From contig JAOABA010000011.1 of the NCBI GenBank assembly GCA_026418625.1, forward strand, positions 45,990 through 109,989: a stretch of 64,000 nt of DNA. Reading direction: 5' to 3'. The DNA comes from Candidatus Kapaibacterium sp. (GTDB lineage: Bacteria; Bacteroidota; Ignavibacteria; Kapaibacteriales; UBA2268). Made by a program: the position numbers and the translations under genes. Below are positions 48,501 to 57,344 of this stretch, piece after piece (within the stretch, counting starts at the first letter, position 1; the number at the start of each line of letters is the position of its first letter). The notes beneath the pieces are model-generated. The model was not told where the DNA came from. It worked only from the letters and a program-made list of their open reading frames with translations, and ran no database searches.

Positions 48501-49294
48501 AAACTAATACAATCAGCAAATTGAATGAAACAATAATCAAGGATTATCCGAGGATGCATCAGGACGACAAATTCGTTTTTGAATGTCATCCGGGAGTATC
48601 CTGCTTTAATAAATGTTGTAATGATGTAAATATTTTCCTCACACCTTATGACATTATTCGATTAAAGAATAGATTAGGTATAACATCATCTGAATTTCTG
48701 GATAAATATACACTTCTACCAATTGATGAAAATTTGAGACACCCTATTGTTATGCTCAGAATGAATGATGACAATATGAATTGTCCCTTTGTTACTGAAA
48801 AAGGTTGCAGTGTTTATGAGGACAGACCTTGGTCTTGCAGAATGTATCCAGTGGGTGTTGCATCACCAAACGAAGCAGCTCAATCTGATGGTAACGAGTT
48901 TTATTTCTTGCTAAAAGAGGAGGTTTGTAAAGGTTTCGAAAAAGGGACTGAATGGACCATACAGTCTTGGATGGAAAATCAGGGAGTGGAAGAGTATAAT
49001 TACTATGGAGATCTGTTCAAAGAAATATCATTGCATGAAAAACTTTTGAAATTAAAAGCTATTGAACCTGTAAAGTTAGAGATGTTTTATATGGTGTGCT
49101 ATGATATAGATAAATTCAGGGAATTTTTATTTGAAAGCTCATTTTTCAAAAGGTTTGACATAGATAATGAAAAGAAAGAAAAAATGAGAACTGATGATTT
49201 GGAATTGCTGAAATTTGGTTTGGAATGGCTTAGGTTTAGCTTATTTGGTGAAAAAACGATTAAAGTTAGAGAAGAATATTTACAACCTGTTTAA
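48497..49294 (+). CDS. YkgJ-like cysteine-cluster protein
   Basis: 265 residues, four-base overlap with the zinc-ribbon gene. Cys30, 36, 40 and 41 (FECHPGVSCFNKCCND), then NCPFVTEKGCSVYEDRPWSCRMYP, form the YkgJ/CxxCx(n)CC cysteine cluster, thought to bind zinc or an Fe-S centre. The C-terminal ~120 residues are helical and unassigned. No flavin- or NAD-binding motif is seen, so this is not a QmoA or QmoB. Its gene lies 17 bases before qmoC and is therefore in the same transcript. Function unknown. Confidence 0.75.
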   Translation: MKTNTISKLNETIIKDYPRMHQDDKFVFECHPGVSCFNKCCNDVNIFLTPYDIIRLKNRLGITSSEFLDKYTLLPIDENLRHPIVMLRMNDDNMNCPFVTEKGCSVYEDRPWSCRMYPVGVASPNEAAQSDGNEFYFLLKEEVCKGFEKGTEWTIQSWMENQGVEEYNYYGDLFKEISLHEKLLKLKAIEPVKLEMFYMVCYDIDKFREFLFESSFFKRFDIDNEKKEKMRTDDLELLKFGLEWLRFSLFGEKTIKVREEYLQPV

Positions 49295-49311
49295 AAAATA
49301 GATAACTAACA

Positions 49312-50553
49312 ATGAGTGAAGTAATAACAAACGGCAGAACAAAAGTCAAAAGTGATATAGAGTTCATTCGACATCTAAAAACTCATGGCGGCGATACGAT
49401 GAAGAAATGCTACCAATGCTCAACTTGCACAGTAGTATGTTCTTTATCACCTGAGGAATATGCTTTTCCCAGAAAAGAAATGATTAATGCAGGCTGGGGG
49501 CTAAAAGATAAATTGGTTAGTGATCCAGATGTCTGGCTTTGCCACGGTTGTATGGATTGTAGCTATCAGTGTCCACGTGGTGCGAGACCGGCTGATTTAT
49601 TAGGAGCTGTCAGGTCATACATATACAAAAATTTTGCTGTTCCGGGATTTATGGGTAAAGCCTTTGATTCCCCAAAATATCTATTTTGGCTATTTCTGAT
49701 ACCAATAATTTTCATAACAGGATTGATTTTAGCATCCCATAATTGGTCTTTTGAAGGATTATTCCCTATACCTGAAGGAGCTTTTAGATACAAGCAAATG
49801 GTTGCTCATGGACCATTAGAAATGCTATTTATAGCAGGTAACATTTTTGTTTTTGCTATGGCTTATGCAGGTTATAAGCGGTATTGGGAGTCAATGAGAG
49901 TAAATTTGCAGGGCGAACCAAAGAAGAACTTTCTCAAAGCTGCAATTGAAGTATTTATTGAATTTTTAAAGCATAAGAAATTCAATAAATGTAAAACAAA
50001 TACAAGCAGATATTACGGTCATTTATTTGTATTTTATGGTTTCCTTGGTGCAATGATAGCCACAGGGATAGTTGTTCTGGATGTTATGGGAATATTAGGC
50101 GGAAAATTTTTACCCGAAGATATGAATATGCCCATACATTTATTTGCAACTTTTAATATTAATAACCCAAATGATGTTACTGAAATGATAGGACTATTAA
50201 CAAAGACATTTGGATTATTTGCCGGAAGCTTGCTTGTTATTGGTGGTTTAATGATGTTAATCAAAAGAATGCAAACCCAAAAAAGAGATGGCAAATCGAG
50301 TTACTATGACCTTTTATTTTTATGGGTTTTATGGGGAGTTGCAGTTACTGGAATGTTGCTTGTGCTTTTCAGGTTATCGCAAACAGCAATATTAGGATAT
50401 CCGACATATTTTGTTCATTTAGTGCTTGTTTTCTTTTTGTTATGGTATATGCCATATTCAAAATTTGCTCATATGATATATAGATTTTTAGGACTGACCT
50501 TTTTAAAAATGTATGGAAGAGAAAATAAGCCTGAGATTTTTATTAAAAATTAG
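49312..50553 (+). CDS. qmoC: QmoC-like quinone-interacting membrane oxidoreductase subunit
   Basis: 413 residues. The N-terminal HdrC-like domain has two perfect CxxCxxCxxxC motifs (Cys33, 36, 39, 43 and Cys77, 80, 83, 87) with FPRKEMINAGWGLKDKL between, matching QmoC. A cytochrome b/NarI-like part follows with about six membrane segments (~122-400) and histidines for haem. In sulfate reducers the QmoABC complex passes quinol electrons to AprBA. Here qmoA and qmoB are not in the window. The subunit could work with QmoAB encoded elsewhere, with the two small proteins upstream, or directly with AprBA. It lies 63 bases before dsrA. Confidence 0.88.
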   Translation: MSEVITNGRTKVKSDIEFIRHLKTHGGDTMKKCYQCSTCTVVCSLSPEEYAFPRKEMINAGWGLKDKLVSDPDVWLCHGCMDCSYQCPRGARPADLLGAVRSYIYKNFAVPGFMGKAFDSPKYLFWLFLIPIIFITGLILASHNWSFEGLFPIPEGAFRYKQMVAHGPLEMLFIAGNIFVFAMAYAGYKRYWESMRVNLQGEPKKNFLKAAIEVFIEFLKHKKFNKCKTNTSRYYGHLFVFYGFLGAMIATGIVVLDVMGILGGKFLPEDMNMPIHLFATFNINNPNDVTEMIGLLTKTFGLFAGSLLVIGGLMMLIKRMQTQKRDGKSSYYDLLFLWVLWGVAVTGMLLVLFRLSQTAILGYPTYFVHLVLVFFLLWYMPYSKFAHMIYRFLGLTFLKMYGRENKPEIFIKN

Positions 50554-50616
50554 GAAAACTTATACTCAAATAAATGAAGTTATTGCTTCAGATTGTTAAT
50601 TAATTTAGGAGCTAAA

Positions 50617-51822
50617 ATGCCAGTAGAAAAAAAATACGAAACCCCGTTATTAGACCAATTGGAGACAGGGGAGTGGCCAAGTTTTGTTAAGGAGATTAAA
50701 GCAGCTGCCGAAAACAACGCTATGGCTAACGACCTTTTAGGGCTATTGGAGCAATCATATCGAGAAAAAATTGGTCACTGGAAGCACGGTGGTATAGTCG
50801 GTGTTATGGGGTATGGTGGTGGAGTAATCGGAAGATATACCGATTTACCGGATAAATACCCAGCAATTTCCCATTTTCATACTATGAGAGTAAATCAACC
50901 GGCTGGTTGGTTCTACACTTCAGAAGCATTAAGAACACTATGCGATATTTGGGATGCTCACGGTTCAGGTCTTACAAATATGCATGGTTCGACAGGTGAT
51001 ATAATATTCCTTGGGACAAGGACCGAAGAATTGGAAAATGTTTTTTCAAAATTAACTGCTGCAGGATTTGATTTAGGTGGTTCTGGTTCTGACGTTAGAA
51101 CACCAAGCTGTTGCTGTGGTAAAGCAAGATGTGAATGGGCTTGCTACGATACAATGGGTTTGACCTACTATATAACCAATCGTTATCAGGATGAATTACA
51201 TAGACCGGCATTTCCTTACAAAATGAAATTCAAAATGTCTGGCTGTCCTAATGATTGTGTTGCTTCGGTAGCAAGGGCAGATATTTCGATTATTGGAACT
51301 TGGAGAGATGAAATTCAGGTTAATCAAGAAGAAGTAAGAAATTATGCTAAATCAGGACTTGACATAACCAAAGAAATTGCTATGCTATGCCCCGGAAAGT
51401 GCATTGAATGGGATGGAAATGAAATTCAGATTGACAACAGCAATTGCAGACACTGTATGCACTGCATAAATCTAATGCCGAAGGCACTTGCACCCGGCAA
51501 AGACAGAGGAGCAGCAATTCTTGTTGGATCGAAGGCACCTATTGTTGAGGGAGCTTTATTATCTTCAGTCTTAGTGCCTTTTATAAAACTGGAAGAGCCT
51601 TATGATGATTTAGAAATCTGGGAAGTAATTGAAAATATGTGGGATATATGGTGCGAGGAAGGTAAGAATCGTGAAAGAATTGGTGAATTTATTCAGAGAG
51701 TTGGTTTAGGTAACTTCCTTGATGCTATTGGTTTGGAACCACAACCAGAAATGGTTGCCTTCCCAAGAGATAATCCTTATGTCTTCTACGAAGAATATTT
51801 CGAAGAAGAAGAAGATCAATAA
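50617..51822 (+). CDS. dsrA: Dissimilatory sulfite reductase alpha subunit
   Basis: 401 residues from the ATG at 50617, preceded by TTAGGAG; an upstream TTG is rejected. The siroheme-[4Fe-4S] ligands are Cys167 (last of three adjacent), Cys172 or 176, and Cys210/214 ([13 protein letters not shown]). The inserted ferredoxin domain is present with Cys277, 280 and 283 ([16 protein letters not shown]), continuing [17 protein letters not shown], which is standard for DsrA. It reduces sulfite by six electrons with DsrB, and with DsrC forms a trisulfide product. Context with dsrD and qmoC indicates the reductive type, not the oxidative type of phototrophs. Confidence 0.97.
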   Translation: MPVEKKYETPLLDQLETGEWPSFVKEIKAAAENNAMANDLLGLLEQSYREKIGHWKHGGIVGVMGYGGGVIGRYTDLPDKYPAISHFHTMRVNQPAGWFYTSEALRTLCDIWDAHGSGLTNMHGSTGDIIFLGTRTEELENVFSKLTAAGFDLGGSGSDVRTPSCCCGKARCEWACYDTMGLTYYITNRYQDELHRPAFPYKMKFKMSGCPNDCVASVARADISIIGTWRDEIQVNQEEVRNYAKSGLDITKEIAMLCPGKCIEWDGNEIQIDNSNCRHCMHCINLMPKALAPGKDRGAAILVGSKAPIVEGALLSSVLVPFIKLEEPYDDLEIWEVIENMWDIWCEEGKNRERIGEFIQRVGLGNFLDAIGLEPQPEMVAFPRDNPYVFYEEYFEEEEDQ

Positions 51823-51868
51823 AAGTTTGAAAAATTAAATAAGTATAAAAAATATAAGGAATAGAAAA

Positions 51869-52954
51869 ATGTCAGATGCTCAACCAAAAAGATTAACAGA
51901 TATTGGACCACCGCATTATCAAAAATTTTTACCACCGATAATTAAGGAAAATTATGGGAAGTGGAAATATCACGAAATTTTAAAACCCGGTGTTATGGTC
52001 CATTATTCCGAGACGGGTGCTAAACTTTTCACAGTTCGCGCAGGTTCACCAAGACTTTTAAGCACTAAAAAAATAAGAATATATGCAGATTTAGCTGATA
52101 AATATTGCGATGGACATCTAAGATTTACTTCGAGGCATAATGTTGAATTTTTATTAACAAAAGAAGAAAATATTGAACCTTTGATAGCTGATCTTGAAGC
52201 ACTCGGTCATCCTGTTGGTGGAACGGGGAATGCAATTTCGAGCTTGGTTCACACTCAAGGATGGATTCACTGCCATTCAGCTGCAACTGATGCTTCTGGA
52301 ATTGTTAAGGCGGTTATGGATGAATTGTTACCTTATTTCAAGACAATTGATTTACCTGCTAAAATCCGTGTAGCACTTGCTTGTTGCTTGAATATGTGTG
52401 GTGCTGTCCACTGTTCGGACATAGCAATTCTTGGAATTCATAGAAGACCACCAAGAATTGACAAAGAAAATCTACCAAAAATGTGTGAAATACCAAATTT
52501 GATAGCATCCTGTCCGACAGCTGCTATAAGACCCTCACAATATCAAGGGAAACCTTCAGTAGAAATTGATGAGGATAAATGTATGTTCTGTGCTAACTGT
52601 TATACAGTTTGCCCAGCTTTACCATTGAATAATCCATTGAATGATGGTGTTTCTATTTGGGTTGGTGGAAAGGTTTCAAATGCAAGACACGAGCCAATGT
52701 TCTCGAAATTAGCAATACCTTTCTTGCCAAATAATCCCCCAAGATGGCCAGAGGTAACTAATGCGGTTAAGCACATTGTTGAATTATGGTTAAAGAATGC
52801 GAAAAAGCACGAAAGAATCGGCGAATGGATTGAAAGAATCGGCTGGCCTAAGTTCTTCAGATTAGCAGATATTCCTTTCCAAAAGGAACATATTGATGAC
52901 TTTAAGCATGCAGGATTATCATATAAACGTTCGGTTCATTTAACTTATATGTAG
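51869..52954 (+). CDS. dsrB: Dissimilatory sulfite reductase beta subunit
   Basis: 361 residues. Siroheme-side cysteines are Cys172/173, Cys177 and Cys182 ([17 protein letters not shown]). The ferredoxin insert holds Cys238, 241, 244 and 248 ([16 protein letters not shown]), followed by [18 protein letters not shown]. The motif [17 protein letters not shown] is the DsrB signature. It carries the catalytic siroheme in characterised enzymes. Located 46 bases after dsrA and followed by a perfect terminator-like hairpin before dsrD. Confidence 0.97.
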   Translation: MSDAQPKRLTDIGPPHYQKFLPPIIKENYGKWKYHEILKPGVMVHYSETGAKLFTVRAGSPRLLSTKKIRIYADLADKYCDGHLRFTSRHNVEFLLTKEENIEPLIADLEALGHPVGGTGNAISSLVHTQGWIHCHSAATDASGIVKAVMDELLPYFKTIDLPAKIRVALACCLNMCGAVHCSDIAILGIHRRPPRIDKENLPKMCEIPNLIASCPTAAIRPSQYQGKPSVEIDEDKCMFCANCYTVCPALPLNNPLNDGVSIWVGGKVSNARHEPMFSKLAIPFLPNNPPRWPEVTNAVKHIVELWLKNAKKHERIGEWIERIGWPKFFRLADIPFQKEHIDDFKHAGLSYKRSVHLTYM

Positions 52955-52962
52955 AAATTTAA

Positions 52963-52998
52963 TCAGGGAGGAGAAAAAATCCCTCCCTGAGTTTTTTT
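52963..52998 (+). terminator. Terminator/attenuator between dsrB and dsrD
   Basis: Perfect 9-bp stem TCAGGGAGG / CCTCCCTGA (52963-52971, 52982-52990) with a 10-base loop, then G and seven T (52992-52998). It starts eight bases after the dsrB stop and lies just ahead of the dsrD ribosome site GGAGGT. Confidence 0.9.
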
Positions 52999-53018
52999 AT
53001 TTGTTTTGGAGGTTTAAA

Positions 53019-53267
53019 ATGGCATTAGATATAGAAAAAGTTAAAGAGGCTATGTATAAACTTGTCAAAGATTCAGCCGGAATGAAGAAGTGGAAGGCTA
53101 CTGATCTTCATAAAGCCTGTGAAGAGCTTTTCGGCGATGAATATGATAAAAGAGGAATTGGCAAAGATGCAATAAAGGAATTAGTCGAAGAAGGTAAGCT
53201 TGTTTATACATATTTTGGTGGAAGTTATCTGGAAATACCCCACAAAGAGGGTGCAGCTAACGATTAA
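53019..53267 (+). CDS. dsrD: DsrD, allosteric activator of DsrAB
   Basis: 82 residues from the ATG at 53019, preceded by GGAGGT; an upstream TTG in frame gives six extra residues and is unlikely. The winged-helix fold is recognisable: KVKEAMYKLVKDSAGMKKWK, then DLHKACEELFG, GIGKDAIKELVEEGKLVYTYFGGSYLEIP. DsrD is known to stimulate sulfite reduction by DsrAB and occurs mainly with the reductive enzyme. Its presence is therefore direct support for sulfate or sulfite respiration. It is separated from dsrB by a terminator, so its level may be lower than DsrAB. Confidence 0.95.
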   Translation: MALDIEKVKEAMYKLVKDSAGMKKWKATDLHKACEELFGDEYDKRGIGKDAIKELVEEGKLVYTYFGGSYLEIPHKEGAAND

Positions 53268-53303
53268 ATTTGGGGTTTTTTCTAAATCAACCTCGAAATT
53301 TAA

Positions 53304-54704
53304 ATGTTAGTGAATATTCCAAGGATTGTTATCGCCGGTTTATCCGGCGATTCGGGAAAAACTACAATCAGTTGTGGTTTAATGGCTCAGTTTAGTTATT
53401 TGAAATATAAGGTGGCGGCATTTAAGAAAGGACCCGATTATATCGATCCATCTTGGCATATGCTTGCGTCTGGCAACAATTCGAGGAATTTAGATTTATT
53501 TCTAATGGATAGGAAAAGTGTCCTTAAATCTTTTATCTCTAATAGCAATGGGATGGATATTGCCATAATTGAAGGTAATAGAGGATTATATGACGGATTG
53601 GACGATATGGGGACTTATAGCACTGCAGAACTTTCAAAAGTAATAAAAGCTCCGGTTATAATAGTATTAAATATTAATAAAATGACAAAAACTGCTTCTG
53701 CTATAATTAAAGGTTGCCAAGTCTTAGATAAAAAAGTGAGAATTTCCGGAGTCATTTTGAATCAATCAGCAGGAAAAAGACATTCAGAAGTCGCAAAAAA
53801 ATCAATTGAAAATGATTGTGGAATTCCTGTGTTAGGTGTTATTCCGAGAAAGGGCGAAGCTGATATCTTACCATCAAGACACCTTGGTTTGGTTACTCCT
53901 TTTGAAAATAAGCAATCAGAGATTGCCATCGAAACAATGAGAAGGATTATTGAGGATAATGTTGATGTTAGTAAGATTTACCAAATAGCTAAAGAAACAG
54001 AGGCTCTTAATGATTACTGGGGTAAAGAAAAGAAAAAGCAAATAGGAAAAGGATTAAAAATTGCCTATTTCTACGATAAAGCTTTTTGTTTTTATTACCC
54101 TGAAAACTTAGAAGCTTTGAGGTCTACTGGTTTAGAATTAATACCAGTATCATCTTTTGAAACAAAGAGTTTGGATGGATTTGATGGTCTTTATATTGGT
54201 GGCGGCTTCCCAGAGACAAATATTAGAGAATTGGTTCATAACAAAGAATTAATGAGAGATTTAAAACTAAAAGTAGAAGATGGTTTTCCTGTTTATGCAG
54301 AATGTGGCGGTTTAATGTATTTAGCTCGAAAAATTGAAATTGATGGGATTAGCTTTGAGATGTCTGATATATTACCTATTGGTATAAAAATGCACAAAAA
54401 GCCTCAGGGTCACGGATATGTCGAAGCTTTAATAGATACTGATAATAAATTTTTTAGTAAGGAAAGTATTTTAAGGGGTCACGAATTTCATTATTCAGGT
54501 ATAGAAAATCAAAATGAATTGTTGCCAACAATAATGAAGATAAATAAGGGTAGCGGAGCAATAGGTGGTAGAGATGGGTTCATTTATAAAAATGTGTTTG
54601 CATCTTATGTTCATATACATTCGCTAAGTATAAAAGAATGGAGCATAAATTTAGTAAAAATTATAAAAAACTATAAAAACAAGAAATTATCAAATATTTC
54701 ATAA
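53304..54704 (+). CDS. dsrN: DsrN, cobyrinate a,c-diamide synthase-like siroheme amidase
   Basis: 466 residues, CbiA/CobB family. The P-loop GLSGDSGKTT is at residues 12-21, GPDYIDPSWH is a substrate-binding motif, and the C-terminal glutamine amidotransferase has nucleophile Cys334 in YAECGGLMYL and a late His in RGHEFHYS. In dsr clusters this protein is DsrN, which amidates siroheme for DsrAB. A cobalamin role is possible but no other cobalamin gene is nearby. It is 36 bases after dsrD. Confidence 0.92.
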   Translation: MLVNIPRIVIAGLSGDSGKTTISCGLMAQFSYLKYKVAAFKKGPDYIDPSWHMLASGNNSRNLDLFLMDRKSVLKSFISNSNGMDIAIIEGNRGLYDGLDDMGTYSTAELSKVIKAPVIIVLNINKMTKTASAIIKGCQVLDKKVRISGVILNQSAGKRHSEVAKKSIENDCGIPVLGVIPRKGEADILPSRHLGLVTPFENKQSEIAIETMRRIIEDNVDVSKIYQIAKETEALNDYWGKEKKKQIGKGLKIAYFYDKAFCFYYPENLEALRSTGLELIPVSSFETKSLDGFDGLYIGGGFPETNIRELVHNKELMRDLKLKVEDGFPVYAECGGLMYLARKIEIDGISFEMSDILPIGIKMHKKPQGHGYVEALIDTDNKFFSKESILRGHEFHYSGIENQNELLPTIMKINKGSGAIGGRDGFIYKNVFASYVHIHSLSIKEWSINLVKIIKNYKNKKLSNIS

Positions 54705-54725
54705 ACTTAATAAAAGGGGAAAATT

Positions 54726-55163
54726 ATGGCAAAGCAGAAAGAAGTTATCGAAAATATGATTGATTTAATGCACAGATGGCAGAAAATCGAGGATGCCTCA
54801 ATTAAAAACACAACTGAAATTATTAAAAAGACTGATAACCCAATAGTTCATCTTGTAATGGAAATCATTAGACAAGATTCGGTTATGCATAGAAGGGTTC
54901 AGCAATTGATAATAGATCATTTTCAGAAAAAGCCAATAACAATGGATCCGGAAGAATTAGCAAGCTTTTGGGATTTAGTAAATGAACACGATGAAGTTGA
55001 GAAAAAAACAATTGCATTAGCAGAAGAAGCAATAAAGGATTCAAAATCACCAATAGTGAATTATCTTTTAGATTATTTATTAACAGATGAAAGAAAGCAC
55101 GACAAACTGCTTGAAGAGATGGATAAAATAAAGAAGGGGATGTATCCTTACGCTGGTTATTAG
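54726..55163 (+). CDS. Ferritin-like four-helix protein in the dsr operon
   Basis: 145 residues, all-helical. Acidic/His motifs at regular spacing suggest a diiron or metal-binding bundle: Glu22, Asp51-x3-His55 (RQDSVMHRR), Glu87-His88 and Glu90 (NEHDEVEKK), Glu122-x2-His125 (DERKHDKLLEEM). There is no cysteine and no signal peptide, so it is cytoplasmic. It lies 21 bases after dsrN and 70 before dsrL. I know of no established Dsr protein of this kind. Possible roles are oxygen or iron protection of the iron-rich pathway, or assembly; neither is demonstrated. Preceded by AAAAGGGG. Confidence 0.7.
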   Translation: MAKQKEVIENMIDLMHRWQKIEDASIKNTTEIIKKTDNPIVHLVMEIIRQDSVMHRRVQQLIIDHFQKKPITMDPEELASFWDLVNEHDEVEKKTIALAEEAIKDSKSPIVNYLLDYLLTDERKHDKLLEEMDKIKKGMYPYAGY

Positions 55164-55206
55164 TCGATGCTGACATTGAAAATTAATTTATTTTGTCAAT
55201 TATTAA

Positions 55207-55220
55207 TCGGGAAAACCCGA
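55207..55220 (+). promoter_or_regulatory. Small hairpin before the dsrL ribosome site
   Basis: TCGGG-AAAA-CCCGA forms a 5-bp stem that ends directly before the GAGGAG ribosome site of dsrL. It might adjust message stability or access; this is weak evidence. Confidence 0.3.
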
Positions 55221-55233
55221 GAGGAGAGATAAA

Positions 55234-56976
55234 TTGTCTTTAATTGTAAAAAAGAAAAAGCCATTGGGCGGAAGGTCTCTTTCGTCGAGCGGAGGTTCAG
55301 GTGTTGAAACATCACCTTTAAGGCCCGAACACGTTCAGAAAGATGCACCCTGCCATGCTAACTGTCCAAATGGAACGAAAATCAGGGAAATAATCACTAC
55401 AATAGCTCAAACAGAAGATGCCGGAAGGAGTTATCCTGAGTCTTATAGAATAGCATTTGATTTATTAATGGAAAAAAATCCATTTCCAGCTGTATGCGGC
55501 AGAGTTTGTCCACATCCATGTGAATCAGCTTGTAACCGTCAATATAAGGATGGGTCCGTTGCAATTAATAATATAGAAAGATTTATTGGAGATTATGCTC
55601 TTGAACATAATTTCGAGGTTAAGAAATTAACCGATGAAACATATTCAGAAAAGATTGCTGTAATTGGTGCAGGTCCGGCAGGGTTATCCTGTGCTTATCA
55701 ATTAGCCTTGCAGGGTTATAAAGTTAAGGTATTTGAAGCATTCAGCAGACCCGGTGGAATGATGCGTTATGGAATTCCAGATTACAGATTACCAGTAGAA
55801 GTTCTGGATAAAGAAATTGATAGAATTGAAAAACTGGGTGTTGAAATAGTGTGTAATACTGTCATTGGCAAGGATATTCCTTACGAGAAACTTCAAGAAG
55901 AATATGATGCAATTTTTGTTGGGATTGGAGCACACAAAGGAAAAACCCTTGGAATACCCGGCGAAGATGCTGTTAATGTATTTACTGGGACTGAGTTTTT
56001 AAATAGAATTAACTCAGGACAGAAAATTGATGTCGGCAATAAAGTTTTAGTAGTTGGAGGTGGCGATACAGCAATAGATGCAGCAAGAATCTCAAGAAGA
56101 CTTGGTGCCGATGTTACAATCGTTTATCGAAGAACAAGACACGAAATGCCTGCAATCGAAGAAGAAATAGTGGGTGCTGAAGAAGAAAATGTTCATTTTG
56201 AATTCTTGCTTGCACCACACGAACTGATTAAAGAAGGCGACAGAGCAGTTGCTATGGTATGCCAAAAAATGGAACTTGGTGAACCAGATTCATCTGGAAG
56301 AAGGCGACCTGTGCCTATACCAGATGCTTTCATAACACTTGAAGCTTCAACAGTTATTTCTGCAATTAGTCAAGAACCGGATTTTGTTGAAGGCTTGAAT
56401 AATCTCAGGGAAGGGAAAGACTGGATTAAAATTGATGAATTTGGTCGAACTAAACAAGAAAAAGTATTTGCCGGTGGTGATGATGTTGATTTGGGTTTGG
56501 TTACTATTGCAATTTATCAGGGTAGGATGGCAGCCAAAACAATTCATAGCCAATTCAGAGGTTTACCGATTGAGAAGGAAGAGGATCTTCCAATAGTTGG
56601 TAAAGATAGGATTGTATTTAGCTACTACACTGAAAAATTAAGAAATGAGATGCTCAAGCTTCCACCAGATGAACGTCTCGCAGAAATGGAGAAAGAAATA
56701 ACCTGCACTTACACCGAAGAGCAGTTGATAGATGAAGCAAAACGATGTATGAGTTGCGGTATGTGTTTTGATTGCGGGACTTGCTGGAGTTTGTGCCAAG
56801 ATCAAGTAATACAGAAACCTTTGACTAAATTTCAACCCTACATTTTTAAATTGGATTTATGCAAAGGCTGTAATAAATGCGCCGAAGCCTGTCCTTGTGG
56901 ATATATTGAAATGAAGAATCCATTAACAGGACAATTTGCAGAGCGCGATCCAGAAACAGGAAAAGTTATTTACTAA
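55234..56976 (+). CDS. dsrL: DsrL, NAD(P)H:acceptor iron-sulfur flavoprotein
   Basis: 580 residues, beginning with TTG after GAGGAG. N-terminal Fe-S domain: Cys40, 44 and Cys88, 92, 96, 100 (CGRVCPHPCESACN). The FAD motif is GAGPAGLSCAYQL, the NAD(P)H motif is GGGDTAIDAARISRRLGA, with YRRTRHEMPA beyond. A C-terminal ferredoxin domain (~505-560; MSCGMCFDCGTCW and CKGCNKCAEACPCGY) distinguishes DsrL from GltD. DsrL passes electrons between NAD(P)H and DsrAB. It is best known from sulfur oxidisers, but a second type occurs with reductive DsrAB; the neighbouring dsrD suggests that type. Confidence 0.92.
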   Translation: MSLIVKKKKPLGGRSLSSSGGSGVETSPLRPEHVQKDAPCHANCPNGTKIREIITTIAQTEDAGRSYPESYRIAFDLLMEKNPFPAVCGRVCPHPCESACNRQYKDGSVAINNIERFIGDYALEHNFEVKKLTDETYSEKIAVIGAGPAGLSCAYQLALQGYKVKVFEAFSRPGGMMRYGIPDYRLPVEVLDKEIDRIEKLGVEIVCNTVIGKDIPYEKLQEEYDAIFVGIGAHKGKTLGIPGEDAVNVFTGTEFLNRINSGQKIDVGNKVLVVGGGDTAIDAARISRRLGADVTIVYRRTRHEMPAIEEEIVGAEEENVHFEFLLAPHELIKEGDRAVAMVCQKMELGEPDSSGRRRPVPIPDAFITLEASTVISAISQEPDFVEGLNNLREGKDWIKIDEFGRTKQEKVFAGGDDVDLGLVTIAIYQGRMAAKTIHSQFRGLPIEKEEDLPIVGKDRIVFSYYTEKLRNEMLKLPPDERLAEMEKEITCTYTEEQLIDEAKRCMSCGMCFDCGTCWSLCQDQVIQKPLTKFQPYIFKLDLCKGCNKCAEACPCGYIEMKNPLTGQFAERDPETGKVIY

Positions 56977-57011
56977 TTATATATTTTGTTCATTTTTATC
57001 GGAGAAATAAA

Positions 57012-57329
57012 ATGCCACTTTTTGAATGGGAAGAAGTAAAAATTATGGTTGACGAAGATGGGTTTATGGAAAATCCAGAAGAATGGAATGAAAGAGTTGC
57101 TCTTGCTCTTGCTTCAACCGAGGATATTTCAGAATTGACCGAAGATCATTGGAAAATCATTAATTATTTAAGAGATTATTTCAAACAATATGGAATAGCT
57201 CCAATGATTCGTAAATTATGCAAAGAGACAGGATACTCTCTTAAGCAAATTTATGAATTATTCCCTTCAGGACCTGCCAAAGGAGCTTGTAAGGTTGCTG
57301 GGCTTGCCAAGCCAACAGGTTGCGTCTAA
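57012..57329 (+). CDS. dsrC: DsrC, sulfur-carrier substrate of DsrAB
   Basis: 105 residues. The C-terminal arm has both redox cysteines, Cys93 and penultimate Cys104, spaced by ten (GACKVAGLAKPTGCV), the criterion for true DsrC as opposed to TusE or RspA. The core has DHWKIINYLRDYF and GYSLKQIYELFPSGP, the helix-turn-helix. It accepts sulfur from sulfite reduction as a trisulfide between the two Cys and is re-reduced by DsrMK. Preceded by ATCGGAG. A long inverted repeat follows the gene. Confidence 0.97.
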   Translation: MPLFEWEEVKIMVDEDGFMENPEEWNERVALALASTEDISELTEDHWKIINYLRDYFKQYGIAPMIRKLCKETGYSLKQIYELFPSGPAKGACKVAGLAKPTGCV

Positions 57330-57344
57330 AAACTGAATTATATT

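Noticed and set aside
50617..52954. Oxidative-type sulfite reductase of a sulfur oxidiser, suggested by dsrL and dsrN
   Set aside because: dsrD and qmoC are present, and dsrEFH, dsrJOP and sox genes are not seen, so the reductive direction is preferred. A tree would decide.
53304..54704. Cobalamin biosynthesis gene
   Set aside because: CbiA-type proteins in dsr units are the siroheme amidase DsrN, and no other cobalamin gene is present in the window.
55234..56976. Glutamate synthase small subunit (GltD)
   Set aside because: The C-terminal ferredoxin domain and the position between dsrN and dsrC identify DsrL. No gltB is adjacent.
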